Shown here: piece by piece, positions 8,579-17,495 of the stretch
Position numbering within the stretch: the stretch's first letter is position 1
Layout of the letters: the number at the start of each line of letters is the position of its first letter
Source: Verrucomicrobiota bacterium
GTDB taxonomy: Bacteria; Verrucomicrobiota; Verrucomicrobiia; Opitutales; UBA953
Reading direction: 5' to 3'
NCBI GenBank assembly: GCA_026397955.1
Contig: JAPLTV010000059.1
Coordinates: forward strand, 107,640 to 171,639
DNA: 64,000 nucleotides
Position numbers and translations under genes: made by a program
The notes under the pieces: model-generated
What the model was told of the DNA's origin: nothing
Databases searched by the model: none
The model's input: only the letters and a program-made list of their open reading frames with translations

Positions 8579-9448
8579 TCAGCCGGCGAAGACCTTGACG
8601 GTCTCAAGGTGCAACTCGGCCACCTGCTCTAAGGTCAGGCCTCCCCACTTATAACCCCCGGCCAACGCAAAGATGTGCGGGATCTTCCTCGCCCGCGCCC
8701 ATTGGACGACGAGCTTCTCGCGCTTACGGATGATGTCCTTGGTGATGCCCTTCATGCCGCCGGCTTTCTCATAGGTGTCCATGCCCGCGTTATAGATGAG
8801 GAAATCCACGCGCTCCAAGGAGTGCAGCGCGTCCTCGACGTGTCCGAGGTAGCCCTTCGGGCTGTCGACCTCGACGTAGAAGTGCCGGGCGGGATCGGAC
8901 GGCTCCCAGGAGTCGAACGAGTTTACGGTGACATCAGCTAGATAGACCTGCTGATGGTCGCCGAGGATGTCGAAAGTACCTCCACCCGCGTGCGCATCAA
9001 GGTCCAGGATGCCGACGGTCTTGACCTTCTTGAGGGCCTCAAGCGCGGCGAGAGCCAGTCCATTGAACTGGCAGAAGCCGTTCCCTGAATTTTTGCGCGC
9101 ATGGTGCAGCCCGCTAGAAAGACTGCCGGAGCGGCCGTTCTTCAACGCCTCCTTGACGGCATCACGCATGCCACCGGTCGAGGCGAGGATGCTGTCCAGC
9201 AAGGGCTGCGACCAAGGGCCGACCTCCAGGAACGCGCGCTTGTCCTCAAAGGTTCTGCGCACGTGCTCGGGCGTATGGATCAGCTCGAGCTCCTTACGCG
9301 TCGCGAGTTTGGGCGCCTCGAGCCAGACCTCACCCGCCTTGCCAGCTTCGATCATCTCCGCGACCAGTTTGGACTTAGTGACGGTCTCGGTCTTCCCTTC
9401 GACCACGTAGGTGGGGCTATAGAATACGGTGAGTGGCGGCTGCGACAT
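8579..9448 (-). CDS. histone-deacetylase-fold amidohydrolase
   Basis: A zinc-dependent deacetylase of the arginase/HDAC fold, 289 residues and cytoplasmic. The paired active-site histidines are in GLHHARK near residue 115. The metal ligands are in DLDAHAGGGTFD near 150 (family form DxDxHHGNGT) and in NAGMDTYEK near 223. The glycine-rich end LAGGYKWGG near 264 supplies the catalytic tyrosine. Replacement of HHGNGT by HAGGGT marks it as a divergent branch. Substrates could be acetylated lysine, polyamines or another acetyl amide. It is divergent from the ADP-ribose glycohydrolase gene across 84 bp, so the two may share regulation. Confidence 0.85.
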   Translation of the reverse strand: MSQPPLTVFYSPTYVVEGKTETVTKSKLVAEMIEAGKAGEVWLEAPKLATRKELELIHTPEHVRRTFEDKRAFLEVGPWSQPLLDSILASTGGMRDAVKEALKNGRSGSLSSGLHHARKNSGNGFCQFNGLALAALEALKKVKTVGILDLDAHAGGGTFDILGDHQQVYLADVTVNSFDSWEPSDPARHFYVEVDSPKGYLGHVEDALHSLERVDFLIYNAGMDTYEKAGGMKGITKDIIRKREKLVVQWARARKIPHIFALAGGYKWGGLTLEQVAELHLETVKVFAG

Positions 9449-9532
9449 GACGATGTTATGCCCTCAATCAGCCGCCCCGTCAAATCCACCCCCTGTCATA
9501 GGTTGCGGTTGGCTTCGGGCCGATGCTTCGCC

Positions 9533-10399
9533 ATGGTCAAGGCGTCGCCGACCATGCCCTTCGACCCCAAGATTCCACGAGAACTCGCTAATAAACTGGG
9601 TCACGAGGCGATGCGGGTCATCGAGCTCGGTCTCTACGCCTCGCCGGCGGGTCGCCAAGTCGACATCGCTGCCGATATCGCCTCGGCGGTCGCGCGGACC
9701 AACCACCTGCCGCCCGACCATCGACATACCTCCCCCCGGACGGGAACGCACGCCACGACCATCGAAGTCACCGAGGAGACCTCCCTGTCCGCCGCCGCCC
9801 GCCATGATGCTTCCGGACTGCGCTCACTGGTGCTCAACTTCGCCTCCCCAACCGTCGCCGGCGGAGGGTTCCTGGCCGGCGAACGCGCCCAGGAAGAATA
9901 CCATTGCCGCTCTTCCGCGCTCTTCGCCTGCCAGCTCAACGGACCGATGTATGCCTTCCATCTGCAGCAAGGTAACGCGCTGCGCTCCGATGCGATGATC
10001 TATTCGCCCGACGTGCCCGTCTTCCGGGACGATGATCATCGAATGCTCGAGACGCCCTTCAAGGTCGCCTTCGTTTCCGCCGCCGCCTGCGATGCCCGTG
10101 ACGTCGCCCCGCTCGATCAGGCCAAGATCCCCGGCGCCATGAGCGCACGCATCGTGAAGGTGCTCGCGATTGCTCAAGCCAATGGCCATGACGCGCTCGT
10201 GCTTGGCGCGTGGGGCTGCGGCAACTTCGCCAACGACCCCGCGCTCATGGCTGACCTCTTCCGGCAGGCCCTCGACGGCCCCTTCAAGGGCGCCTTCCGC
10301 CGCGTGACCTTCGCGATCGTGGACACTTCCTCAGACCAACGCTGCCTGAACCAGTTCCGCCTCGCCCTCTCGCCCAAAGCCCCACCTGGGCATAACTAA
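9533..10399 (+). CDS. bacterial-type poly(ADP-ribose) glycohydrolase, macrodomain family TIGR02452
   Basis: A macrodomain enzyme predicted to remove ADP-ribose from proteins or from poly(ADP-ribose). At about residues 110-122 it has GGGFLAGERAQEE, which fits the PARG signature GGG-X6-8-QEE, including the catalytic glutamate pair. The C-terminal half has the macrodomain core: a VLGAWGCGNF strand-loop, as in the family. I use the ATG at 9533 (288 residues); an ATG at 9554 is equally possible. Longer upstream reading is excluded because it would run antisense through the deacetylase gene. Its divergent partner encodes another modification-removing enzyme. Confidence 0.85.
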   Translation: MVKASPTMPFDPKIPRELANKLGHEAMRVIELGLYASPAGRQVDIAADIASAVARTNHLPPDHRHTSPRTGTHATTIEVTEETSLSAAARHDASGLRSLVLNFASPTVAGGGFLAGERAQEEYHCRSSALFACQLNGPMYAFHLQQGNALRSDAMIYSPDVPVFRDDDHRMLETPFKVAFVSAAACDARDVAPLDQAKIPGAMSARIVKVLAIAQANGHDALVLGAWGCGNFANDPALMADLFRQALDGPFKGAFRRVTFAIVDTSSDQRCLNQFRLALSPKAPPGHN

Positions 10400-10403
10400 A
10401 GGC

Positions 10404-11672
10404 TCAATCTTTCGCCTGACGGACCAAACGACGCAGAATCACGGCGGCTTCGGCCTGCCCTGACGGGAAGAAGAATATGACGTCGCCACCAGAATCCTTG
10501 TCGATCTCGATGGCATTATTGTAGACCGTGACATCAAGCACCTTGGCGTACTTGAAGTTCAGGCTTTTGAGACTGCCGGAGAAGATGACACGCTTGGAAG
10601 TGAACACCAGGGTGCCGCTATCGACCTTCACGAGCCGCTGCTCGGTCTGACGCTCGACCTCATAGGAACCTGTACGGTAACGCAAGGGCCCCCAGATCTT
10701 GATGCTTGTGCCAAAACCGCCGTAACTGCGACGGGTCGTAACCCTCTTGTTGAGGCCGAGTTCCACCTGCTGCGTCCAGAAGCACCCTTCGTTTCCGATG
10801 TCCAGCTCGCAAGGGACCTCCTTCAGCGGCGAACGGCAAAGGGCCCATAGTCTCTGCGCGCTATCGATCCGCCCGTTGAGTTTATCGTCCAGACTAAGAT
10901 TGATCTCCATCTGCTTGATCTCCGCCGCCAAGGCGGCGTAAGCCGAGGGATCCATGACCTCTCCGCCATCCTCCTGCTGCATCAAAAGCTTGAGCCTGTC
11001 GTTGAAATAGGACTGGAAGGCATCTTGCATGGTCTCCTTGACCTTCTCGTCCGAAAGAGGGACCTCCTTGCCGAGGAGATTCATCTGCTCCCGCTTCTGC
11101 GGAGGCGGGATGTCGCGCAACAAGACGGTGAGCATGCCGATGCGGCAATAACTCGCGAAGGCTTCGCCGTGGATCGCTTCCGCCGCCGGCGCATCCAGTC
11201 CAAAGCTACGGGCAAGGCTACCAAGATCGGCTTTTTCCACCGGGTCGAAGTAACGGTCGGAAAGATAGGCCTCAAAGGCCTGGCGATACCACTTGATGAG
11301 GTCGTCCCGACAACGCTTGCGGACATCGTAGCCGAGCTGCTCGCCCAACGTCACCCAGTTTGCGTCTGAGATTACGCACTGCGTCGGCATCTCCGAAAGT
11401 TTATCCCAGACGGCCAGCAAGCCGGCCTGATAACCCTTTCGCCCCAACATGCTGTCCAGCAGATTAGCCCCCTTCTCAGCGGGACGCGGAAATGGCAGGA
11501 CTCGGACAAGATCGGGAAGTACGGCCAAAGTCAGCCATCCCGCCATGCCGGGCTTCCAATAGTGATCGGTCGTCGCCAATTCACCCGAAGCCAGCTTGAC
11601 CCTAACCTCATCCAAGGCCCAGGCGCCGATTTCGACGCCGGCGCGGGCGATGTGGATCAGTTCGGATGACAT
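10404..11672 (-). CDS. GYF_2 domain protein with a C-terminal PH/GRAM-like domain
   Basis: A 422-residue cytoplasmic protein with a recognisable N-terminal GYF_2-type module (DUF4339): IHIARAGVEIGAWALDEV followed by GELATTDHYWKPGMAGW, residues about 5-47. The middle is helical, with no known family. The last 120 residues (SGTLVFTSKRVIFSG, then FKYAKVLDVTVYNNAIEI and VIFFF) have the strand pattern of bacterial PH or GRAM-like domains. There is no membrane segment. GYF_2 modules usually bind proline-rich partners. The gene starts 4 bp after the stop of a secreted SGNH hydrolase on the same strand. Function unknown. Confidence 0.7.
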   Translation of the reverse strand: MSSELIHIARAGVEIGAWALDEVRVKLASGELATTDHYWKPGMAGWLTLAVLPDLVRVLPFPRPAEKGANLLDSMLGRKGYQAGLLAVWDKLSEMPTQCVISDANWVTLGEQLGYDVRKRCRDDLIKWYRQAFEAYLSDRYFDPVEKADLGSLARSFGLDAPAAEAIHGEAFASYCRIGMLTVLLRDIPPPQKREQMNLLGKEVPLSDEKVKETMQDAFQSYFNDRLKLLMQQEDGGEVMDPSAYAALAAEIKQMEINLSLDDKLNGRIDSAQRLWALCRSPLKEVPCELDIGNEGCFWTQQVELGLNKRVTTRRSYGGFGTSIKIWGPLRYRTGSYEVERQTEQRLVKVDSGTLVFTSKRVIFSGSLKSLNFKYAKVLDVTVYNNAIEIDKDSGGDVIFFFPSGQAEAAVILRRLVRQAKD

Positions 11673-11676
11673 CGGA

Positions 11677-12498
11677 TTATTTGATCAAAACCAGGATCGC
11701 TTCGCCGACCTTGGCGCCAAGGAAGTCGTAGCCTTCACCGGTGAAGTGGACGTCGTTCGGATTCTGGAGCTTAGCGAGGTGCGGAGTGATGGCGGCGAAG
11801 AGGTCGTCAGTCGGGATGCCGTGCTTCTTCATCACCTCGGCGGCGAGGGCGTTCTTCTCGACGATTGATGCGGCGGTCTGCTTCTGGGCAGGATTATCCG
11901 GAATCGGCGTGGTGCTGGTCCAGATGAGCTTGGCGCCGGTTTTCTCGAGGCGGACGACAATCTCCTCGAGGCGCTTCACGTAGTCAGCCGCCGGCGTGGC
12001 CCGGTCATGAATGCCGAAATTGAAATGGATGACGTCCCACTTCCCCTCACCCAGCCATGCGTCGAGATTCTTGAGACCGGAAGCCGTGGGGCCGCAATTG
12101 GCGGGGGCACGATGGACATTCGCCTTACCTTCGAGCACCTTGCGCGTGGGCTGGGTATAGCCGCGCGAGACGGAATCGCCGATCAGCAGGATGCGCGGCA
12201 GCTTGGGGTCGTCCTTCACAAAGTCCCAGGCGTTGGATTTTCCGGCGATTTTGTCGCGCTTGTGCAAAGGAAGGTAGAAATTGCCCAGCTGTTGCTGGAG
12301 CACCGCCTCCCAAGCCTGCTCGGCCGGCGAGAGCTGGGCGACCAAAGCCTGATATTTTTCGTCGACGACCTTGTCCTGCGCGGCCTTCTTGGCCGCCGCC
12401 TGAGCGGCCGCTTCCTTGGCGTTCGTCGGCTCACCCTTCGGCGGCTCGGCAGCGACCAAGACGAAGGCGAGACTGAGCAAAGCGAGCAGGTGCTTCAT
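11677..12498 (-). CDS. secreted SGNH/GDSL hydrolase
   Basis: A 273-residue exported esterase or lipase-type enzyme. The signal peptide is MKHLLALLSLAFVLVAAE; I therefore start at the ATG at 12498 rather than 27 codons upstream. SGNH blocks are in order: IGDSVSRG (nucleophile serine), the glycine of NCGPTASG, FNFGIHD (block III, with histidine where asparagine is usual) and DVHFTGEGY (DxxH). A charged, alanine- and lysine-rich helix lies between the signal and the catalytic domain. The natural substrate is probably an acyl or acetyl ester of a glycan. It lies between another SGNH-like gene and the GYF_2 gene. Confidence 0.8.
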   Translation of the reverse strand: MKHLLALLSLAFVLVAAEPPKGEPTNAKEAAAQAAAKKAAQDKVVDEKYQALVAQLSPAEQAWEAVLQQQLGNFYLPLHKRDKIAGKSNAWDFVKDDPKLPRILLIGDSVSRGYTQPTRKVLEGKANVHRAPANCGPTASGLKNLDAWLGEGKWDVIHFNFGIHDRATPAADYVKRLEEIVVRLEKTGAKLIWTSTTPIPDNPAQKQTAASIVEKNALAAEVMKKHGIPTDDLFAAITPHLAKLQNPNDVHFTGEGYDFLGAKVGEAILVLIK

Positions 12499-12593
12499 GG
12501 CGGGGTAAGCTGATGCAACCACGCGATCGGGAACCTTCAAGCCGTCACTGCCGCCAAAGCCTGCGACATTGGCCACCACCTTGAAGCCCGCCC

Positions 12594-13445
12594 TTACTGG
12601 GACACTCCACTCATCGGGTGCCCGGTGACAGCCTTCCAGGCGATCTCCTGCAGCAATCGGTTCAACTTCTCGGCCTCAGGCAACTTCGCGAGCTGGCTGA
12701 CTACCGGAAGCCCGACCGGACTGCGACGATAGATGACCGCGTAATGGCAATAGGCCGAGAGGACGCGGATTTGCGGACCGGGATGACCAAGGACGTCGGT
12801 GAAGAGTTCGTTCTGCGTCTTAATGCCGGGCGCCTCGCCTTTAATCACCTTATCACGGAGGGCCATTACGGCTTCGCCGCTCGGCACGATGGCGATCTTG
12901 GCTGCAGGGATACGCTGATTGAGTTCCTTCACATGGTCTTCGATCTGCTTGAAATAGGGGTCATGCTTCGCACGCAGCTGGGCGAGCGTGATTACGTCGC
13001 GATCGATGGACTTGGGCTTATTCTTAGAGAGCCAGATTTCCGGATCCTCGAACGGCACCCAGTTCTGTTGGAGGGTGAAGCGGATTTTGGGGTTATGCTC
13101 CAAGCCGAGTTTGGTGAAATTCTCGATACCCGGGTCCGGCAGGAACGTCGGCGCCATGGTAAACAGATCGGCCTTACCCGCCTCGAGGACCGGCTTGGCC
13201 TTGTTCTTCTCCGGCGGCAGATCCCAGTGCTGGATGACCTTGGAGCCACCAATGGAGGAAATCGCTAACTGTTCATGCCCCTGGATGCCCGCGGCCTTGG
13301 CCATCTCAGCGACGAGCGGCGGCATCCACACGTGGAAACTATGGCCAGCGCTCAGTACCTTGATACCGACCGGCGTTGCGCTCTCCTCCTTGGCTTGGAG
13401 CGATGAGAAACCCAGGAGGAAAAGGACGAGCAAGAGGCTGCGCAT
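12594..13445 (-). CDS. secreted SGNH-like protein
   Basis: A 283-residue exported protein with signal MRSLLLVLFLLGFSSLQA. The start of the mature domain, VLSAGHSFHVWMPPLVAEM, resembles block I of the SGNH fold, with serine in GHS. SSIGGSKVIQHW could be block II. The later blocks are less clear, so activity is not certain. It contains a region about LPEAEKLNRLLQEIAWK near the C-terminus that is helical. It is likely cotranscribed with the downstream SGNH hydrolase (gap 95 bp). A low-G+C intergenic region separates it from the divergent pckG. Confidence 0.6.
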   Translation of the reverse strand: MRSLLLVLFLLGFSSLQAKEESATPVGIKVLSAGHSFHVWMPPLVAEMAKAAGIQGHEQLAISSIGGSKVIQHWDLPPEKNKAKPVLEAGKADLFTMAPTFLPDPGIENFTKLGLEHNPKIRFTLQQNWVPFEDPEIWLSKNKPKSIDRDVITLAQLRAKHDPYFKQIEDHVKELNQRIPAAKIAIVPSGEAVMALRDKVIKGEAPGIKTQNELFTDVLGHPGPQIRVLSAYCHYAVIYRRSPVGLPVVSQLAKLPEAEKLNRLLQEIAWKAVTGHPMSGVSQ

Positions 13446-13740
13446 GAAGGGAATCTCACCCGCTCACGCCGGCCTGTCAACGGCAGCGGAAGCTCCAGGT
13501 TCCGAAAGCCGAAAGTGCTATTAAGCGGATTAATGTCCCAGTTGGGCTCCAGCGATACTGAGCATTATTTAATGAAAACGTCTCAGCACATCAGTGAAAT
13601 AACCTTTTAATAGGGCTTAAACGGAGCACGGACCTTTAGCACGGTAGCAATCGATTAAGGGTGTCCCAACGACTTGCGGAGTGTAATACGACAAACGTTA
13701 GGTGAAAAGCGGCGTCGCGATTACAATCACGCCCACACCG
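13446..13740. other. A+T-rich intergenic region between divergent genes
   Basis: About 295 bp without a gene. The central part (roughly 13515-13620) is clearly richer in A and T than the surrounding coding DNA, with runs such as cattatttaatgaaaacg. This is the expected place for the pckG promoter and for the promoter of the divergent SGNH-like gene. I do not see a pair of -35 and -10 boxes good enough to place either one, nor a convincing operator. Confidence 0.5.
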
Positions 13741-15570
13741 ATGAAGAAACGTTATATGTCGAACGAACCGCTCAGCCAGAACCGTAACCTGCTCCGCTGG
13801 GTGGAGAAGATGGCCGACCTCTGCCAGCCGGCCCGGATCCACTGGGTCGATGGAAGCCAGGCCGAAGCCGACCTTCTCTATGCCGAGATGGTCGAGAAAG
13901 GCACGATGCAGAAATTAAACGAAAAGCTTTGGCCAGGCTGCTATTACGCACGCTCGGACGCCTCCGACGTGGCGCGCGTCGAGGATCGTACCTTCATTTG
14001 CTCCCAATCGAAGGAGGCCGCTGGCCCGAATAATAATTGGGAGAACCCGTTTGAGATGCGCCGCAAGCTGCGCGGGATGTTCACCGGCTGCATGGCGGGC
14101 CGCACGATGTATGTCCTCCCCTTCAGCATGGGGCCAGTCGGCTCGCCGATGGCGCAACTCGGCGTCGAGCTCACCGACTCTCCGTACGTCGTCGTGAACA
14201 TGCGGATCATGGCGCGTATCGGCCTGCCGGTGTACGCCGAGATTGATCGCGGCCATCAACGTGTGGTTCCCTGCGTGCATTCCGTCGGTGCCCCGCTGGG
14301 CAAAGGCAAGAAGGACGTTCCTTGGCCGTGTAATCCGGACAAGTACATCGTCCACTTCCCGGAATCACGCGAGATTTGGAGCTACGGCTCGGGTTACGGC
14401 GGCAACGCGCTGCTCGGCAAGAAGTGCTTCGCCCTCCGCATCGCCTCCAACATGGCGCGAGACGACGGCTGGATGGCCGAACACATGCTCATCCTCGGCG
14501 TCGAAGACCCGCAGGGTGAGAAGACCTATGTCGCAGCGGCTTTTCCCAGCGCCTGCGGCAAGACCAACTTCGCGATGCTCGTCCCGCCTCCCGAACTCGT
14601 GCAGCAAGGCTGGAAGGTGACCACGCTCGGGGACGACATCGCCTGGATCAAGCCCGACGCCGACGGCCGACTGCATGCCATCAATCCTGAGGCTGGATTT
14701 TTCGGCGTGGCCCCGGGCACTTCCGCCGAGACCAACCCGAACGCGATGGCCACCCTCTCGTGCAATACAATCTTTACCAATGTGGCCCTGACCCCCGAAG
14801 GCGGAGTCTGGTGGGAAGGGATGACCAAGACGCCCCCGCCCCGCCTGACCGACTGGCAGGGCAATCCCTGGACGCCAGAAATCGCCCAACGCACCGGCGC
14901 CAAGGCCGCCCATCCTAACTCGCGCTTCACCGCACCGGCCTCGCAGTGCCCGACAATCGATGCGGACTGGGAGAAACCCTCGGGTGTCCCCATCAGCGCC
15001 ATCGTCTTCGGCGGCCGACGCGCCGCCACCATCCCGCTTGTCTACCAGGCGTTCAACTGGAGTTCGGGCGTCTACATCGGCGCGACAATGGGCAGCGAGA
15101 TGACCGCGGCCGCCGCCGGGACGGTCGGGAAGGTCCGTCGCGATCCGATGGCAATGCTTCCCTTCTGCGGCTACCACATGGGCGACTATTTCCGTCACTG
15201 GATCTCGATGCAGAAGAAGATCTCTGAGACGCCGCGCATCTTCCACGTGAACTGGTTCCGCAAGGACGCCGAAGGCAAATTCCTCTGGCCAGGCTTCGGC
15301 GAGAATATGCGCGTGCTCAAATGGATCGTCCAACGCGCCCGCGTGCGCGCCCAAGCCAAGGAAACGCCCATCGGATGGATGCCGCGCTACGAGGACATCG
15401 ACTGGAACGGACTCGATTTCTCGAAGGAACGCTTCGAAGAGCTACAATCTTTCGATCGACAGGCCTGGCGGGCTGAAGTCATGGCCCACGAGGAACTTTT
15501 CCTCGACCTCCACGACCGCCTCCCCAAGGAACTCATCTACGAACGCGAACTGCTCATCTGCAGGATGTGA
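13741..15570 (+). CDS. pckG: phosphoenolpyruvate carboxykinase (GTP)
   Basis: Converts oxaloacetate and GTP to phosphoenolpyruvate, CO2 and GDP at the branch between the TCA cycle and gluconeogenesis. The 609-residue length and motifs are those of the GTP-dependent family rather than the ATP-dependent one: the kinase loop FPSACGKTN near residues 269-277 with its reactive cysteine, the substrate loop near [10 protein letters not shown], and [15 protein letters not shown]. The start is at 13741 or at a second in-frame ATG at 13756; neither has a Shine-Dalgarno sequence. The stop overlaps the next start (GTGA). A gluconeogenic enzyme suits life on uronic and aldaric acids. Confidence 0.95.
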   Translation: MKKRYMSNEPLSQNRNLLRWVEKMADLCQPARIHWVDGSQAEADLLYAEMVEKGTMQKLNEKLWPGCYYARSDASDVARVEDRTFICSQSKEAAGPNNNWENPFEMRRKLRGMFTGCMAGRTMYVLPFSMGPVGSPMAQLGVELTDSPYVVVNMRIMARIGLPVYAEIDRGHQRVVPCVHSVGAPLGKGKKDVPWPCNPDKYIVHFPESREIWSYGSGYGGNALLGKKCFALRIASNMARDDGWMAEHMLILGVEDPQGEKTYVAAAFPSACGKTNFAMLVPPPELVQQGWKVTTLGDDIAWIKPDADGRLHAINPEAGFFGVAPGTSAETNPNAMATLSCNTIFTNVALTPEGGVWWEGMTKTPPPRLTDWQGNPWTPEIAQRTGAKAAHPNSRFTAPASQCPTIDADWEKPSGVPISAIVFGGRRAATIPLVYQAFNWSSGVYIGATMGSEMTAAAAGTVGKVRRDPMAMLPFCGYHMGDYFRHWISMQKKISETPRIFHVNWFRKDAEGKFLWPGFGENMRVLKWIVQRARVRAQAKETPIGWMPRYEDIDWNGLDFSKERFEELQSFDRQAWRAEVMAHEELFLDLHDRLPKELIYERELLICRM

Positions 15571-17489
15571 CCCCCGTGACACCGACCCCCTCCCTCTGGC
15601 GCCTATTACTGCTGTCCCTGCTGATGATCTTCGGCGGGGGTCTGGCCTGCCATCTGCTCCAGAGCGACGGCGGACGCGTGGAAGTCACAGGCTTCCGCCT
15701 CGACACGGTCAACGGCCAGTGGGTCACGGCGGATCTCTTTCGGCCGGTCGCCGCCACGCACGAACACCCGGCCCCGGCGGTGCTGATCTGCCCGGGCTTC
15801 GAACGCAGCAAGGAGACGATGGCCTCCTTCTCGATGGAGCTGGCCCGACGCGGCTTCGTGGTGATCACGATCGACCCTTATAACCAAGGCGCCTCCAGCG
15901 CCACGATGGAGCGCCGTTCGGCGACGAAGGAAGGCTACGGGCTCGTCGCGATGGCGGAGTACGTCCACGGCAAGACCGGCCCCGATTTCATCGACCGTAC
16001 CCGCGTCGGAGCATTCGGCTACTCCGCCGGCGGCAACGCCGTCCTGCAGACGGCCTCCCAATTCGGCGCCCGCCAAGCGACGGCCCTCCGCCGCGCGACG
16101 CGCCTCGACTCCGAGAAGGGCCGCGCGGTGACCGATAACGAGATCGCTTCCGCACAACGCGAGAACCTGCTCACGGCGATCTTCGTCGGCGGCTACGTCC
16201 TCACGATGAACGAAGAGGTCTTCGCCCCGGTCGACGCCAACGTGGGCATGGATTACGCCCGCTCCGATGAAGGCGCGTTCCGTAACGTCGCCGGCAGCGC
16301 CGACATGCGTACGGCGGCGGAATCGCTGGCGCTCGTCAACTCAGCCCGACCCGCCGAGGGCAAGCTCAAGGAGATCGAGATCGGACGCGCTTACGGAGAC
16401 ACCGACGCCCGTACTTATCGCATCGTCCATAACACGCCAGGCATCCACCCGCTGCTCCCCTACGACGATCGCTTCGTCGCGCACGTCCTAGGCTTCTTCG
16501 AACTCACCCTCCGCGCCCCTTCCCCTTTGCCGGCCGATGACCAACGCTGGAAACTCCGCGAAGCCGCCACGGCGACGAGCCTCGTCGGCGGACTGCTCTT
16601 CGTGATTCCTTGCGCCGCCTTGCTCCTGCGTCTGCCGTTCTTTGCGTCGGTCCGCCAACCAACGCCTCCCGCCGTCCCTGCGCCCACAGCCGCAGGACGT
16701 AAACTCGCGTGGTGCTTGTTCTTCTTCGGCGCCTTCGTCGCGGCAGGCCTGTTCATGCCGCTCGCCAAGGCGACGCTCACGATCTTCCCCGAGGCGAGTT
16801 CGGTGAAGCAGACCTGGTGGTTCCCGCAACGAATCAATAACGCGCTGCTGCTCTGGGCGCTGGCCAACGGGACGATCGCCCTGACTTTGTTCTGGGGCGC
16901 CTACCGCCTCCATGGTCGGCATCACGGCGTCACGCCCGCGATGTGGGGACTGAAGCTCACCCCCAAGACGGCCGGCCTCACCGCCCTACTCGCCTTCACC
17001 GTTGTCGGATGCTTCTACGCGCTGCTCTTCACTTGCTACGAACTGTTCCATGCGGACTTCCGCTGCCTCTTCGTCGCCGCCTCGACGGCCTTCCCCTCCA
17101 AGATGCTCATCGTGGCGCTAGAATACGTCCCACTGTTCTTCGTGTTCTATTTCGCCAACTCCCTCCGCGTCAACGGGGGCACGCGCCACGAAGGCGTCCC
17201 CGCCTGGCGCTCAGGACTCTACAATGCCCTCGGCAACACGCTCGGGCTCATCCTTGTGCTGTCGCTCCAATACCTGCACCTCGGCGCCACGGAGCAGCCC
17301 TTCTGGACCGACGGATGGCTCTATGTGAACCTGCTCTTCGGCGTGATCCCGATGATGTTCCTGCTGCCCTGGCTGCACCGCATCTTCTTCGACCTCAGCG
17401 GCCAGACATGGCTGGGCCCGCTCATCACCTGTCCGCTGTTCGTGATGATGATGCTGACCAGCAACGTCTGCTATATCCCCCTGAAGTAA
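15567..17489 (+). CDS. alpha/beta hydrolase fused to a polytopic membrane domain
   Basis: A 640-residue two-part protein. Residues about 10-28 form a membrane segment. Residues about 40-320 are an alpha/beta hydrolase with the nucleophile elbow GYSAGG near 151 and a late histidine in the HNTPGIHPL region. From about residue 335 on there are some seven or eight hydrophobic helices. The hydrolase is probably exoplasmic and tethered to the membrane part. Translation starts at a GTG overlapping the pckG stop. A later GTG at 15576 is possible. I know no precise family for the whole architecture. Confidence 0.7.
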   Translation: MTPVTPTPSLWRLLLLSLLMIFGGGLACHLLQSDGGRVEVTGFRLDTVNGQWVTADLFRPVAATHEHPAPAVLICPGFERSKETMASFSMELARRGFVVITIDPYNQGASSATMERRSATKEGYGLVAMAEYVHGKTGPDFIDRTRVGAFGYSAGGNAVLQTASQFGARQATALRRATRLDSEKGRAVTDNEIASAQRENLLTAIFVGGYVLTMNEEVFAPVDANVGMDYARSDEGAFRNVAGSADMRTAAESLALVNSARPAEGKLKEIEIGRAYGDTDARTYRIVHNTPGIHPLLPYDDRFVAHVLGFFELTLRAPSPLPADDQRWKLREAATATSLVGGLLFVIPCAALLLRLPFFASVRQPTPPAVPAPTAAGRKLAWCLFFFGAFVAAGLFMPLAKATLTIFPEASSVKQTWWFPQRINNALLLWALANGTIALTLFWGAYRLHGRHHGVTPAMWGLKLTPKTAGLTALLAFTVVGCFYALLFTCYELFHADFRCLFVAASTAFPSKMLIVALEYVPLFFVFYFANSLRVNGGTRHEGVPAWRSGLYNALGNTLGLILVLSLQYLHLGATEQPFWTDGWLYVNLLFGVIPMMFLLPWLHRIFFDLSGQTWLGPLITCPLFVMMMLTSNVCYIPLK

Positions 17490-17495
17490 GTCGCC

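Noticed and set aside
9101..9532. Upstream extension of the PARG-like gene
   Set aside because: It runs antisense through the deacetylase gene; the family N-terminus starts at 9533 or 9554.
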